Assembly: GCA_902618485.1 (NCBI GenBank)
Contig: CACNAR010000006.1
Coordinates: forward strand, 22,903 to 86,902
Source: an uncultured Pelagibacteraceae bacterium
GTDB taxonomy: Bacteria; Pseudomonadota; Alphaproteobacteria; Pelagibacterales; Pelagibacteraceae
Length of the DNA stretch: 64,000 bases
Direction of reading: 5' to 3'
Positions 47,101 through 55,601 of the stretch are shown piece by piece. The position numbers and the translations under genes are program-made. A model generated the notes under the pieces. The model did no database searches. It was given only the letters and a program-made list of their open reading frames with translations, and was not told the origin of the DNA. Each line of letters begins with the position of its first letter. The first letter of the stretch is position 1.

Positions 47101-47531
47101 AAACATCTAAAGGTAATGCTTATGCAATATTGAAATTAACCGATCTTTCAAGCGTATTTGAATTGTTTGTATTTTCTGAAACTTTAGAAGCTAACAGAAA
47201 TATTTTAAAAGAGGGAAATTCACTAATAATAACTGTTATTAAATCTTTATCTGATGAGAATAATAGATTTAAAAGAATAAACGTAAAAAAAATTGCCTCT
47301 CTTAAAGATTTATTAAATAACCCTATCAAGAATATTACTTTTAACCTTAATTCTATAAAAGACTTAAACGAATTATCAAAATTCTTAGTTGATCCTGGAG
47401 AGACAAAAATTAAGATTAAGATACAAGAAAATGGTAAAAGTTTGGATTTTAGTTTACAAAAGGGTAGAAAATTAGATAGAAAAACGGTTAATCTATTAAG
47501 AAATAGGGAAATATCATCAATAATTCATTAG
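44115..47531 (+). CDS. dnaE: DNA polymerase III subunit alpha
   Basis: The 1138-residue protein is the replicative polymerase DnaE1. An N-terminal PHP domain starts FNHLKLHTQYSICEGAI; the palm has PVGPGRGSGAGSLVAWCLSI (about residues 361-380) and the catalytic aspartates in MPDFDIDFCEE (about 402-412). The fingers have LYRPGPMNNIPIY and YGVIIYQEQVMQIAQ; a helix-hairpin-helix region, an internal clamp-binding candidate (QIDLF near residue 914) and an OB-fold follow. Length is normal for alphaproteobacteria. The start lies 14 bases inside lolD. The PHP metal residues appear reduced (HTQY rather than HTDY), as is usual when proofreading is by a separate DnaQ. Confidence 0.96.
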   Translation: MLESKFQKFNHLKLHTQYSICEGAIKIDEIKESSKENKIKSLAICDTSNLCGALEFSDKLSKIGTQPIIGTQINFKYEETIGLIPLFAMNEAGYKRIIELSSLSYLDNNELSEPNVPFDELLKKDKGVAIFSGTVFGLFGNLFDKGKYSDIEKLYSKLKSIYNDRFYIELQRHGDRNEDSFEKMNLKKSNDLEIPLIATNETFYIDKGMHEAHDALICIKNKTYIQEKNRVRFSNKHYLRDDKEMYELFSDIPEALENNYNFPYRCNYKPAFSKPILPNISSEKDGNADDILKKNSLIGLKDKFIKVFKKDTNNLTSDNDYQKYLDRLNHELNIITEMKYSSYFLIVSDYIKWAKTNNIPVGPGRGSGAGSLVAWCLSITDVDPIKFNLIFERFLNPDRISMPDFDIDFCEEKRDMVFEYLTKKYKDSVAHIITFGKLKARMVLRDVGRVMGLSYGFVDSISKMIPFDPSRPQNLTECIAGEPRLQKLINEDPRVKKLIDLSLKLEGLNRNVATHAAGVVIADKKLTDIVPLYKDNTADLLLPSTQFDMYSAENAGLIKFDFLGLKTLTVINNTQNIIRKKNKDFNIENINYDDQKVFKLLSSGKTVGLFQIESAGMREALMQMRPNHIEDIIALVALYRPGPMNNIPIYNDCKHGKQKPDYLHPLLEEILKPTYGVIIYQEQVMQIAQKLSGYTAGQADILRRAMGKKKRAELERQKQSFISGAIKNGISKEVAAGIFLKIEPFAEYGFNKSHAAAYAIISYQTAYLKTYFPKEFIAASMTMDISNQNKLSEFYEELKRLDIEIKRPDINECFADFKNDDQKFYYALGGIKAVGYEAVSNIVKERTKNGKFKSINDFLNRVNPKDINKLQLEGLVKAGAFDCLNENRQSLFNSISNFITKSKNIYENKSANQIDLFGESENKNDDFISNIKDWNFEERLSKEFEAVGFFISDHPLNQFKEIFNDYNIIDYQKFNNKNETNDTNIAATLLKVQERKTSKGNAYAILKLTDLSSVFELFVFSETLEANRNILKEGNSLIITVIKSLSDENNRFKRINVKKIASLKDLLNNPIKNITFNLNSIKDLNELSKFLVDPGETKIKIKIQENGKSLDFSLQKGRKLDRKTVNLLRNREISSIIH

Positions 47532-47538
47532 ATTAAGC

Positions 47539-47567
47539 TTGTTAAATTTAAAAAATATTTGTAAACA
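47539..47567 (+). promoter_or_regulatory. Possible promoter for the rpsB leader transcript
   Basis: TTGTTA and TAAACA are separated by 17 bases; a start near 47574 would include the whole structured leader. A second candidate, TTGTAA (47559) with TAATAC (47581), would start inside the first stem and fits less well. Neither is strong. Confidence 0.3.
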
Positions 47568-47585
47568 TTCGCAAATTAATTAATA

Positions 47586-47655
47586 CGCACACAGTTTTCG
47601 GTTTTATACCTCCGGTCCTTAATTGGAAATTACTGTGGTGGCTTAACCGGGAATA
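47586..47655 (+). promoter_or_regulatory. Structured leader RNA of rpsB (probable S2 autoregulatory element)
   Basis: The 127-base space before rpsB holds a foldable segment unlike other gaps here. CACACAGT (47588-47595) pairs with ACTGT and GTG at 47632-47640 to close a stem; inside, GGT/ACC (47600-47602 with 47608-47610) and TCC/GGA (47616-47618 with 47625-47627) can form small hairpins. TCCGGT (47611-47616) can also pair with ACCGGG (47646-47651), 7 bases before the start codon, giving a pseudoknot that would cover the ribosome-binding region. Ribosomal protein S2 binding its own leader is a known type of control; I recall an rpsB RNA motif reported for SAR11-like bacteria but cannot confirm that it is this one. 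Confidence 0.65.
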
Positions 47656-47658
47656 AAT

Positions 47659-48480
47659 ATGAAGATACCTAACGTAACAATACAACAACTACTAGAGGCT
47701 GGAGTCCATTTAGGCCATAAAACTTTAAGATGGAATCCAAAAATGAAGAAATATATTTTTGGAAAAAGAGATTCAATACATATAATTGATCTTACTCAAA
47801 CATTACAACTTACTAAAATTGCTCTTGAAAAAGTTTATCAAACGATTTCAAATAACGGAAAAATCTTATTTGTTTCAACTAAAAAACAGGCGTCAGAAGC
47901 AATTGCTGAAGTTGCAAAAGAAACTGACCAGTACTTTGTAAATTATAGATGGTTAGGAGGAATGCTAACCAATTGGGGGACAATTTCAAACTCAATTAAA
48001 AAACTTAAGAAGCTAGAAGTTGATTTAACGTCTGAAAATAGAGGTTTTACCAAAAAAGAACTTTTAAAAATGAGTGTTAAAAAAGATAAACTTCAAAGAT
48101 CATTAGGAGGAATTTCTGAGATGAAAAAAATTCCTGACCTGGTTTTTATTATTGACACAAACTATGAGGCTTTGGCAATTCAAGAGTCCTGTAAATTAGG
48201 TATCCCTATCATAGCTATCCTTGATAGTAACTCCAACCCTGATGGTATAGATTTTCCTATACCTGGAAATGATGATGCAAGAAGATCAATTGATCTATAT
48301 TGTTCTCTTATAAAAGAGACTATTGTTAGTGCTAAAAAGAATGTTCCACTTACAGAAATTAAAAAATCTGTTGGTAAAGATAAAGATAATGAGGAAAAAA
48401 CAGATAAAACAAGACAAGAAATTGATAGAGAAAAATTAGATAAAAAATTCTCTGAAAAAAGTAAAAAAAAATTAAATTAA
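47659..48480 (+). CDS. rpsB: 30S ribosomal protein S2
   Basis: The 273-residue protein is S2: [20 protein letters not shown] (about residues 7-26), [15 protein letters not shown] (about 95-109), and [20 protein letters not shown] with [10 protein letters not shown]. The C-terminal tail from about residue 235 is lysine-rich and disordered-looking. S2 sits on the back of the small subunit and is needed for S1 binding. The start is preceded by the structured leader, and tsf follows after 1 base. Confidence 0.97.
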   Translation: MKIPNVTIQQLLEAGVHLGHKTLRWNPKMKKYIFGKRDSIHIIDLTQTLQLTKIALEKVYQTISNNGKILFVSTKKQASEAIAEVAKETDQYFVNYRWLGGMLTNWGTISNSIKKLKKLEVDLTSENRGFTKKELLKMSVKKDKLQRSLGGISEMKKIPDLVFIIDTNYEALAIQESCKLGIPIIAILDSNSNPDGIDFPIPGNDDARRSIDLYCSLIKETIVSAKKNVPLTEIKKSVGKDKDNEEKTDKTRQEIDREKLDKKFSEKSKKKLN

Positions 48481-48481
48481 T

Positions 48482-49333
48482 ATGAGTGACATAGAGAAGG
48501 TAAAAAAACTCAGAGAAGCAACAGGAGCTGGATTTAAAGATTGCAATTTAGCTATTAAAGAGTCTAATGGTGATCTAGATAAAGCAATTGAAATATTAAG
48601 AATTAAAGGAATTTCAAAAGCTTCGAAAAAAATGTCAAGAGAGGCCAAAGAAGGTGTAGTAGCTATAAGTGGCGATAACAAAAAAACATCAATAATAGAA
48701 GTTAACTGTGAAACTGATTTTGTCGCTAAAAATGAAAATTTTATCAATTTTGTCAAAGAGCTTAGTGATCTTAATAATGAAAAAAATTCTAATATTGAAG
48801 AACTTAAAAATTCACAAATGCAGAATGGAAAATCAGTCGATGACAATCTTGTTGCTCTAATAGCCAAAATTGGTGAAAAAATTACAATAGGTAAAACAAA
48901 AACAATCTCAAATAATTCATCAATTAATTTTCAATATCTTCATACAGTAGTAAAGGATAATCTTGGAAAGTTAGCAGTAGTTGTTTCTCTAGAAACAAAA
49001 GATGTATCTGATACTGTTAGAAATTTTGGTAAACAATTATCTATGCATATAGCTGCATCCAATCCTCTAGCTTTAGAGTCAAATTTAATTGATAAAGATA
49101 TATTGGACAAAGAACAAGAGCTAGTAAATGAAGAACTAAAGAATTCTGGCAAACCCGATGAAATAGTCAAAAAAATTGGTTTAGGTAAAATGAATAAATT
49201 TAAAGAAGAAAATGCACTCATGACCCAGGCTTGGGTTATGGAGCCAAAGAAAAAAGTTAAAGATATCATTAAAGAACTTTCAATTAATGATTTAAAAATT
49301 AGAGAGTTTAGCAGAATTAAAATAGGCGAATAA
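48482..49333 (+). CDS. tsf: Translation elongation factor Ts
   Basis: The 283-residue protein is EF-Ts, the nucleotide exchange factor for EF-Tu. [20 protein letters not shown] (about residues 10-29) is the N-terminal UBA-like signature, and [15 protein letters not shown] (about 74-88) contains the TDFV motif that inserts into EF-Tu. It is shorter than many alphaproteobacterial forms (about 300 residues), mainly in loops. frr starts at the base after its stop; the pyrH gene normally found between them is absent. Confidence 0.97.
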   Translation: MSDIEKVKKLREATGAGFKDCNLAIKESNGDLDKAIEILRIKGISKASKKMSREAKEGVVAISGDNKKTSIIEVNCETDFVAKNENFINFVKELSDLNNEKNSNIEELKNSQMQNGKSVDDNLVALIAKIGEKITIGKTKTISNNSSINFQYLHTVVKDNLGKLAVVVSLETKDVSDTVRNFGKQLSMHIAASNPLALESNLIDKDILDKEQELVNEELKNSGKPDEIVKKIGLGKMNKFKEENALMTQAWVMEPKKKVKDIIKELSINDLKIREFSRIKIGE

Positions 49334-49885
49334 ATGTTTGATGAAAAATCACATAGCCTTAAAATGGACAAAGCTATTGAAGTTTTTTCTAAAGAACTTT
49401 CTTCATTAAGAACAGGTAGAGCAAATGCCTCAATGCTTGATATTATTAAAGTTGATGTTTATGGACAAAAAATGCCCATTAACCAAATAGGTAGTATAAC
49501 TACCCCAGAGCCACGAATAATTAATATTCAAGTATGGGATCAAAGTAATGTAGCTTTGATTGATGCTGCAATTAAAAAATCCGAATTAGGATTAAATCCA
49601 CAAATAGACGGTCAACTGATACGATTACCAATCCCAGAATTAAATGAAGAGCGAAGAAAAGATCTAAAAAAAATGATTAAGTCAATGGGAGAAAAATGCA
49701 AAATTTCTATTAGAAATATTCGTAGAGATGCTAATGATGAATTAAAGAGACTCTTAAAATCAAAAGAAATAGGCGAAGATGAAGAAAAAAATTTTGAAAA
49801 AAACGTTCAGAACATTACTGATAAACACATTCAAATCGTAGATGAAAAAGTTGTAACCAAAGAAAAAGAAATAATGACTATATGA
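49334..49885 (+). CDS. frr: Ribosome recycling factor
   Basis: The 183-residue protein is RRF, which with EF-G splits ribosomes after termination. The segments ELSSLRTGRANASMLD (about residues 22-37), the PINQIGSI and TPEPRIINIQVWD region of domain II, and RRDANDELKRLLKSKEI near the C terminus are diagnostic. Length is normal. It starts directly after the tsf stop and overlaps uppS by 4 bases (ATGA). Confidence 0.96.
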   Translation: MFDEKSHSLKMDKAIEVFSKELSSLRTGRANASMLDIIKVDVYGQKMPINQIGSITTPEPRIINIQVWDQSNVALIDAAIKKSELGLNPQIDGQLIRLPIPELNEERRKDLKKMIKSMGEKCKISIRNIRRDANDELKRLLKSKEIGEDEEKNFEKNVQNITDKHIQIVDEKVVTKEKEIMTI

Positions 49886-50556
49886 ACCCTTTAAAACATG
49901 TAGCCATTATCATGGATGGTAATGGGAGATGGGGTTTGAAATATAAAAATTCTCGAAATGCTGGTCACAAGGCAGGTTTAGACACTGTTGAAATGATCAT
50001 TAAAGAAACAATAAAAAATAAAATAGATTATTTAACATTATTTGCATTTTCTACGGAGAACTGGAAAAGACCTAAAAAGGAAATATATTACTTATTTAAT
50101 TTATTGGAAAATTTTTTAATAAATAAGATAGAAGAACTTGATAGAAATAATATAAAACTTAAGATATTAGGATCGAAAAAATTCTCTTCAAAATTAAATG
50201 AACTTCTAGACTACTCTGAAAAAAAAACATCTAAAAATAGCAAGTTACAAATTAATCTTGCTTTAAATTATGGCTCAAAATTAGAGCTAATCAATGCATT
50301 TAAAAAAATTTCAAAAAGTAAAAATAAAATTAATGAAAAAAACTTACAAAAATATCTTCAAACTAAGAATATACCTGATCCAGATATTCTTATAAGAACT
50401 GGAAATACTAAAAGACTAAGTAATTTCTTGTTATGGCAACTAGCATATACAGAAATTTTTTTTGAAAAAAAATTATGGCCAGCATTTACAGAAAAAGACT
50501 TTAAAAGAATAATCAAAGAATATAAAAATACAAAACGCAATTTTGGAAAAATTTAA
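49882..50556 (+). CDS. uppS: Undecaprenyl diphosphate synthase
   Basis: The 224-residue protein is the cis-prenyltransferase that makes the C55 lipid carrier for peptidoglycan and O-antigen. HVAIIMDGNGRWGLK (about residues 6-20) has the catalytic aspartate, LTLFAFSTENWKRPKKE (about 53-69) the substrate-binding loop, and PDPDILIRTGNTKRLSNFLL (about 165-184) the C-terminal motif. It is slightly shorter than the E. coli enzyme (253). It overlaps frr by 4 bases and cdsA by one base. Confidence 0.95.
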   Translation: MNPLKHVAIIMDGNGRWGLKYKNSRNAGHKAGLDTVEMIIKETIKNKIDYLTLFAFSTENWKRPKKEIYYLFNLLENFLINKIEELDRNNIKLKILGSKKFSSKLNELLDYSEKKTSKNSKLQINLALNYGSKLELINAFKKISKSKNKINEKNLQKYLQTKNIPDPDILIRTGNTKRLSNFLLWQLAYTEIFFEKKLWPAFTEKDFKRIIKEYKNTKRNFGKI

Positions 50557-51191
50557 TGATTAAAGAATTTGAAAAAAGATTATTAAGTTCAATAATATTA
50601 ATACCTATATCAATATTCTTTATAGTAAAAGGTTCATTTTTTTTTATATTTTTTTTAAGTGTTCTGTTTTTAGCCACAAGTTATGAGTGGTTAAAAATGA
50701 ATAAAAAAAATAATTTATTAAAAATTTTTGGAATAATTTTTTTGTTTCTTTCATTTTATACAACACTTGAAATGAGGGAAAATTATAAAGTTAACGATTT
50801 TTTATTAATTATAATAATTTGTATCTTTACTGATATAGGTGGATACGTATTTGGAAATATATTTAAGGGGCCTAAATTAACTAGGATTAGTCCAAAAAAA
50901 ACTTATTCAGGAGTTTTTGGAGGTTTTTTATTGTCTTTAATTGCGGGTTTGATTTTTACCAATTATTTTTTTGTTGATCAGAAAATTTTTAGTGAAGATT
51001 TATTTTTACTTATAGTAATTTTATTTATTTCTATGATAAGTCAAATAGGAGATTTGATAATTTCTTATTTTAAAAGAAATGCAAAACTTAAAGATACAGG
51101 AAAAATTATTCCAGGTCATGGGGGATTATTAGATAGAATCGATGGTATGATTTTTGTATTCCCAATTTTTTATTTAATTTTAATCTTATGA
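50556..51191 (+). CDS. cdsA: Phosphatidate cytidylyltransferase (shortened)
   Basis: The 211-residue membrane protein has the CdsA signature near its C terminus: GDLIISYFKRNAKLKDTGKI (about residues 161-180) followed by IPGHGGLLDRIDGM, with the aspartates that bind metal and CDP-diacylglycerol. ITRISPKKTYSGVFGG (about 108-123, reading LTRISPKKTYSG) is the preceding conserved loop. It makes CDP-diacylglycerol for phospholipid synthesis. It is roughly 60 residues shorter than typical CdsA proteins, with fewer helices before the catalytic core, which I take to be streamlining because the core is complete. Confidence 0.92.
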   Translation: MIKEFEKRLLSSIILIPISIFFIVKGSFFFIFFLSVLFLATSYEWLKMNKKNNLLKIFGIIFLFLSFYTTLEMRENYKVNDFLLIIIICIFTDIGGYVFGNIFKGPKLTRISPKKTYSGVFGGFLLSLIAGLIFTNYFFVDQKIFSEDLFLLIVILFISMISQIGDLIISYFKRNAKLKDTGKIIPGHGGLLDRIDGMIFVFPIFYLILIL

Positions 51192-52354
51192 AAAAGAAAA
51201 TTGCAATTCTAGGATCTACTGGTTCTATTGGCAAAACACTAATTGAGATAATCAAAAAAGATAGAAAAAATTTTAAGATAATTTTGTTATCTGCTGATGA
51301 AAATTATAAAGAATTATTAAAACAGGCAAAATTTTTTAAAGTTAAAAATTTAATTATTAATAACAAAAGTAGTTACAGAAAAATTAAAAAAAATAAAAAC
51401 TCAAATAAGATAAAAGTTTTTAATAATTTTGATTGTTATAAAGAAATATTTAAAAAAAAGATTGATTACACTATGAGCTCAATCTCGGGTATAGAAGGTT
51501 TAAAACCTACAATTGAAATTATTAAATACACCAAAAATGTTGCTATTGCAAATAAAGAAGCAATAATTTGCGGATGGAATTTAATAAATAAAGAATTAAA
51601 AAAAAACAAAACCAATTTTATACCTGTGGACTCAGAACATTTTTCTATTTGGTATGCCTTAAAGGGAATTGATAAAAAAATAATTGATAAAATTTATTTA
51701 ACAGCCTCAGGAGGGCCTTTTCTGAACTATCCTAAAAGAAAATTTGATAAAATCAAGATAGGACAAGCAGTAAAACATCCAAATTGGAAAATGGGAAAAA
51801 AAATTTCCATAGACTCAGCAACAATGATGAATAAAGTTTTTGAGATTATCGAAGCAAAAAAAATCTTTGATATTCCTTATAAAAAATTATCCATAATTAT
51901 ACATCCAAAATCATATGTTCACGCAATATTGAAGTTTAAAAATGGGTTAACAAAAATTATTGTACATGACACAAATATGAAAATTCCCATCTATAATTCT
52001 TTATACGATTCAAACCGACTAATTGATTCAAAAAAGTTAGATTTAAAGATTTTAAATGATTTAAATTTTCAAAATATAGATTCAAAGCGTTTCCCAATCA
52101 TAAAGATATTGAATAAGTTACCTGAAAAACCTTCTTTATTTGAAACAGTTTTAGTTTCAATAAATGATAAATTAGTGAAATTATTTTTAATGAATAGAAT
52201 TAAATTTACTGATATTTTTAAAAAAATGAATAGTATGCTCGAATTAAATGAGTTTAAAAAATTCAAAAAATTTAGAGTAAAAAAAATTAATGATATAATG
52301 AATTTAAATAATAAAATTAAAGAAAAATTAAATAATGGGCAAACAACTAAATGA
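51188..52354 (+). CDS. dxr: 1-deoxy-D-xylulose 5-phosphate reductoisomerase
   Basis: The 388-residue protein is DXR (IspC), the second enzyme of the methylerythritol phosphate pathway. The NADPH loop is ILGSTGSIGKTLIEII at the N terminus; AIANKEAIICGW (about residues 119-130), PVDSEHFSIW (about 144-153, metal-binding Asp and Glu), and LTASGGPFL with HPNWKMGKKISIDSATMMNK follow. It supplies isoprenoids for UppS, encoded two genes upstream. It overlaps cdsA and bamA in ATGA; the rseP gene usual between dxr and bamA is absent. Confidence 0.96.
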   Translation: MKKKIAILGSTGSIGKTLIEIIKKDRKNFKIILLSADENYKELLKQAKFFKVKNLIINNKSSYRKIKKNKNSNKIKVFNNFDCYKEIFKKKIDYTMSSISGIEGLKPTIEIIKYTKNVAIANKEAIICGWNLINKELKKNKTNFIPVDSEHFSIWYALKGIDKKIIDKIYLTASGGPFLNYPKRKFDKIKIGQAVKHPNWKMGKKISIDSATMMNKVFEIIEAKKIFDIPYKKLSIIIHPKSYVHAILKFKNGLTKIIVHDTNMKIPIYNSLYDSNRLIDSKKLDLKILNDLNFQNIDSKRFPIIKILNKLPEKPSLFETVLVSINDKLVKLFLMNRIKFTDIFKKMNSMLELNEFKKFKKFRVKKINDIMNLNNKIKEKLNNGQTTK

Positions 52355-54594
52355 TGTATTTTAAAAAAAAGATATTTTTTTTAGTAATTATTTTTTTTTC
52401 AATTTCATCAATATCATTTTCTGAAATTGTAAAAGATATTAAAGTAAAAGGAAATGAAAGAGTTTCTGATAAAAGCATAGAAATGTTTTCAAATATCAAT
52501 ATCGGTGACGATGTTGATCAAGATCAATTGAATCAGATACTTAAAAACGTATATGATTCAAATTTTTTTAAAGATGTAAAAGTTTCATTGAAAGATAATA
52601 TTTTGACGATTTTTGTAGAAGAAAGTTCTTTAGTTGAAAATGTTACTATTAAAGGACCTAAATCAAAAACTTTGATAAGTGATTTAAAAAAAAATTTACG
52701 AGTTAAATCAAGAACATCTTATAATGAAATTTTATTTTTAGAAGATAAAAAAAATATAACAGAGGCATTGAAACAAAAAGGATATTTTTTCTCAAAAGTT
52801 GATGTAATGATTGAAGAATTATCAGATAATAAAATTAACCTAATATACAATGTTGAAATTGGTGATAAAGCAAAAATTAAAAAAATTTCATTTATAGGAG
52901 ATAAAATTTTTAAAGATAGAAAACTTAGATCAGTTATAGTCAGTGAAGAATACAAATTTTGGAAATTTATATCTGGTAAAAAATTTTTGAATCAAAATCT
53001 TATTAATTTAGATGAAAGACTTTTAAAGAATTTCTACCTTAATAAAGGATTTTATAACGTAAAGATTAACTCTTCCTTTGCAAGAATGCTGAATGAAACA
53101 GAGTTTGAATTGATCTATAATATTATTCCCAATAAGAGAATTTTTTTTAATAAGATTTCCTTAGATCTACCTATTGATTTTGATCAAACCAATTTTAATA
53201 ATTTAAACAAATTATTTAAAAACCTAAAAGGAGAAAAGTACTCTTTATTTGTTATTGAGAAAATTTTAAAAGAAATTGACAAAATTATTCTTGATGAAGA
53301 ATATAAAACTTTAAAAACTGAAGTTAGTGAAAATATTTTCGATAATAAAATTGATTTAACTTTTTCTATAAATGAGGGTAAAAAATTTATTGTAGAGCGG
53401 ATCAATATTTATGGAAATAATATCACACAAGAAAATGTTATAAGAAACCAATTATTGATTGATGAGGGGGATGAGTTTAACTCCATACTTGCCTCAAAAT
53501 CCATTAATAATATTCAATCTCTTAATATTTTTAAGTCTGTAGATAGTAAAATAATTGATAATGAAAATAATAGTAAAACAATTGATATTACTATTGAGGA
53601 AAAAGCAACTGGAGAGATAATGGCAGGAGCCGGTTTCGGTACTGATGGCAGCTCATTGAGTTTTGCAGTAAAAGAAAACAATTATCTTGGTCGAGGTATT
53701 AAGTTAGTAAGTGAGTTGTCTGTTTCAGAAGAAACAATCAAAGGTCAGTTTAATGTTAAAAACCCAAATTTTAAGAATTCTGATAAATCAATTGATTTTA
53801 ATATTCAGTCTTTGGAAACTGATAAATTAACTGACTCTGGATATAAAACGAATAAAACTGGTTTTGGATTTGGTACTAGTTTTGAGTATCAGGATGATGT
53901 TTTTATTGGATTAGGCCAAGATTCTTATTATGAGAAAATTGAAACAAATAGCTCTGCATCAACTAGACAAAAATCTCAATCAGGAAATTATTGGGACACA
54001 TTTTTAAATCTTAATTTAAACTATGATAAACGTAATCAAAAATATAGAACAACAGATGGTTTTTTGAGCAGTTATTCAGTTAATTTACCAGTAATTAGTG
54101 AAAACAATTCTTTAACCAATGCTTACATTTTTACTTTATATGATGAATTATATGAAGACAACGTTACAAAATTTTCTTTTTTTGCAAAAGCAGCTAATTC
54201 ACTGACGAACGACAATATAAAATTATCTGAAAGAATATATTTACCAGGTAGCAGGTTAAGAGGATTTGTGAGTGGTGGTGTTGGACCAAAGGATGGAAAT
54301 GATTTTATTGGTGGAAACTATGCAACATCAGTTAACATTCAAACTTCGATACCACAACTTTTACCTAATATACAAAATATGGATGTCTCTATGTTTTTAG
54401 ATGCTGGTAATGTTTGGGGTGTTGATTATGACTCAAGTCTAAATGATACCAACAAGATTAGATCTTCAATAGGTATTGGAATAGATTGGTTTACTTTAAT
54501 CGGTCCTCTAAGTGCATCTTTTACACATCCAATAAGTAAAGTTAATACTGATAAAACAGAAACATTTAAGTTTAATTTAGGTACAACATTTTGA
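52351..54594 (+). CDS. bamA: Outer membrane protein assembly factor BamA
   Basis: The 747-residue protein is BamA (Omp85). It has an N-terminal signal (KIFFLVIIFFSISSISFS), five POTRA domains over about residues 24-415 (for instance EIVKDIKVKGNERVSDKSIE starts the first), and a 16-strand barrel. The loop-6 motif is present as LPGSRLRGFVSGGVGPKD (about residues 631-648), and the protein ends in phenylalanine (FNLGTTF), the normal beta-signal end. It inserts outer-membrane proteins, and the periplasmic chaperone gene skp follows with a TTGA overlap. Confidence 0.96.
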   Translation: MMYFKKKIFFLVIIFFSISSISFSEIVKDIKVKGNERVSDKSIEMFSNINIGDDVDQDQLNQILKNVYDSNFFKDVKVSLKDNILTIFVEESSLVENVTIKGPKSKTLISDLKKNLRVKSRTSYNEILFLEDKKNITEALKQKGYFFSKVDVMIEELSDNKINLIYNVEIGDKAKIKKISFIGDKIFKDRKLRSVIVSEEYKFWKFISGKKFLNQNLINLDERLLKNFYLNKGFYNVKINSSFARMLNETEFELIYNIIPNKRIFFNKISLDLPIDFDQTNFNNLNKLFKNLKGEKYSLFVIEKILKEIDKIILDEEYKTLKTEVSENIFDNKIDLTFSINEGKKFIVERINIYGNNITQENVIRNQLLIDEGDEFNSILASKSINNIQSLNIFKSVDSKIIDNENNSKTIDITIEEKATGEIMAGAGFGTDGSSLSFAVKENNYLGRGIKLVSELSVSEETIKGQFNVKNPNFKNSDKSIDFNIQSLETDKLTDSGYKTNKTGFGFGTSFEYQDDVFIGLGQDSYYEKIETNSSASTRQKSQSGNYWDTFLNLNLNYDKRNQKYRTTDGFLSSYSVNLPVISENNSLTNAYIFTLYDELYEDNVTKFSFFAKAANSLTNDNIKLSERIYLPGSRLRGFVSGGVGPKDGNDFIGGNYATSVNIQTSIPQLLPNIQNMDVSMFLDAGNVWGVDYDSSLNDTNKIRSSIGIGIDWFTLIGPLSASFTHPISKVNTDKTETFKFNLGTTF

Positions 54595-55103
54595 TATTTA
54601 GAAAAAATTTTTTTTTAGTAATTATTTTTTTTCTTTTTGGAGTAACCAATGTTTGGTCTTCTGAAAAAATTGCATTTCTTGATGTTGAATTTATAATTAA
54701 CAAATCTGAGCCTGCTCTACTGATTATTAAAAAAATTGAAAAAATCCGTGATCAAGAAACTAAAAAACTTAATCAAATAGAAAATAATCTTAAAAAGAAA
54801 AATGAAGATCTAATTAAAACAAAAAACCTGATTTCAGATGAAGAACTAAAAAAAAAAATATCATCCTTAAGGGATGAAGCTAAGTCATTTGATGAATTAA
54901 GAAAAAAAACAATTACAGAATTGAATATAAAAAAAAATAAAGAACTTAATAAGTTTTTAAAACTTATAAATCCAATAATCCAAGAATATATGAAAGAAAA
55001 ATCAATTGATATGATAATAGATAAAAAAAACATATTCATGGCAAAATCTAAAAATGATATAACAGAAGACATTTTAAAAATTGTTAATACTAAGATTAAA
55101 TAA
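54591..55103 (+). CDS. skp: OmpH/Skp-like periplasmic chaperone
   Basis: The 170-residue protein has a signal sequence (NFFLVIIFFLFGVTNVWS) and then IAFLDVEFIINKSEPALLII, the start of the OmpH/Skp domain, followed by a long charged coiled coil (about residues 45-125) and a C-terminal strand IDMIIDKKNIFMA. Skp trimers hold unfolded outer-membrane proteins on their way to BamA. The most plausible start is TTG overlapping the bamA stop (TTGA); no ATG is available before the signal sequence. Confidence 0.88.
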   Translation: MIFRKNFFLVIIFFLFGVTNVWSSEKIAFLDVEFIINKSEPALLIIKKIEKIRDQETKKLNQIENNLKKKNEDLIKTKNLISDEELKKKISSLRDEAKSFDELRKKTITELNIKKNKELNKFLKLINPIIQEYMKEKSIDMIIDKKNIFMAKSKNDITEDILKIVNTKIK

Positions 55104-55550
55104 ATGGAAAGATTAAATCGAAAGCAAATAGAAGAATTATTACCTCACAGAGAACCTATGTTATTAGTAGATGAATTATACGATATAAAAAAACTAACAT
55201 CAGCAACAGCTGTTTTGAATGTTAAAAAAGATAGTTTCTTTGTAAATGGACATTTTCCAGGTCAGCCAGTTATGCCAGGTGTTTTAATTGTAGAGTCTTT
55301 TGGTCAAGCAGCAGCTGCATTAACAGCTCATGGTTTAGAAAAATCTACTTATGAAAATAAATTAGTTTTTTTGATGAGTGTAGAAAAGGCTCGTTTTAGA
55401 AATCCGGTAATACCTGACTGTAAACTTGAGCTTAAAATAGAGGCAATTAGATCTCATGGACGAGTTTGGAAATATAAAGGTGATGCATTTGTAAATAATA
55501 CTAAAGTTGCTGATGCAATGTGGTCAGCTACTATCGTCGATAGGAAATAA
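55104..55550 (+). CDS. fabZ: (3R)-hydroxyacyl-ACP dehydratase
   Basis: The 148-residue protein is FabZ. LLPHREPMLLVDELYDI (about residues 12-28) begins the hot-dog fold, the catalytic histidine is in FFVNGHFPGQPVMPGVLIVE (about 48-67), and the glutamate in that segment completes the site. It dehydrates hydroxyacyl-ACPs for membrane lipids, competing with LpxA/LpxD for hydroxyacyl chains. It is directly after skp (no gap). Here it comes before lpxD, the reverse of the usual order. Confidence 0.96.
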   Translation: MERLNRKQIEELLPHREPMLLVDELYDIKKLTSATAVLNVKKDSFFVNGHFPGQPVMPGVLIVESFGQAAAALTAHGLEKSTYENKLVFLMSVEKARFRNPVIPDCKLELKIEAIRSHGRVWKYKGDAFVNNTKVADAMWSATIVDRK

Positions 55551-55572
55551 TTAGCAATATTTCTTTACTACA

Positions 55573-55588
55573 AAAGCAACTTTGCTTT
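55573..55588 (+). promoter_or_regulatory. Small hairpin between fabZ and lpxD
   Basis: AAAGCA and TGCTTT form a 6-bp stem with loop ACTT, 22 bases after the fabZ stop and 13 bases before the ATG chosen for lpxD. It has no T-tract. It may tune lpxD expression or stabilise the upstream message. Confidence 0.35.
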
Positions 55589-55601
55589 GATAAAAGCAAT
55601 C

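Noticed and set aside
48472..49371. Two minus-strand frames (131 and 143 codons) opposite tsf
   Set aside because: tsf is certain on the plus strand, and these show only serine/phenylalanine/leucine-rich antisense composition.
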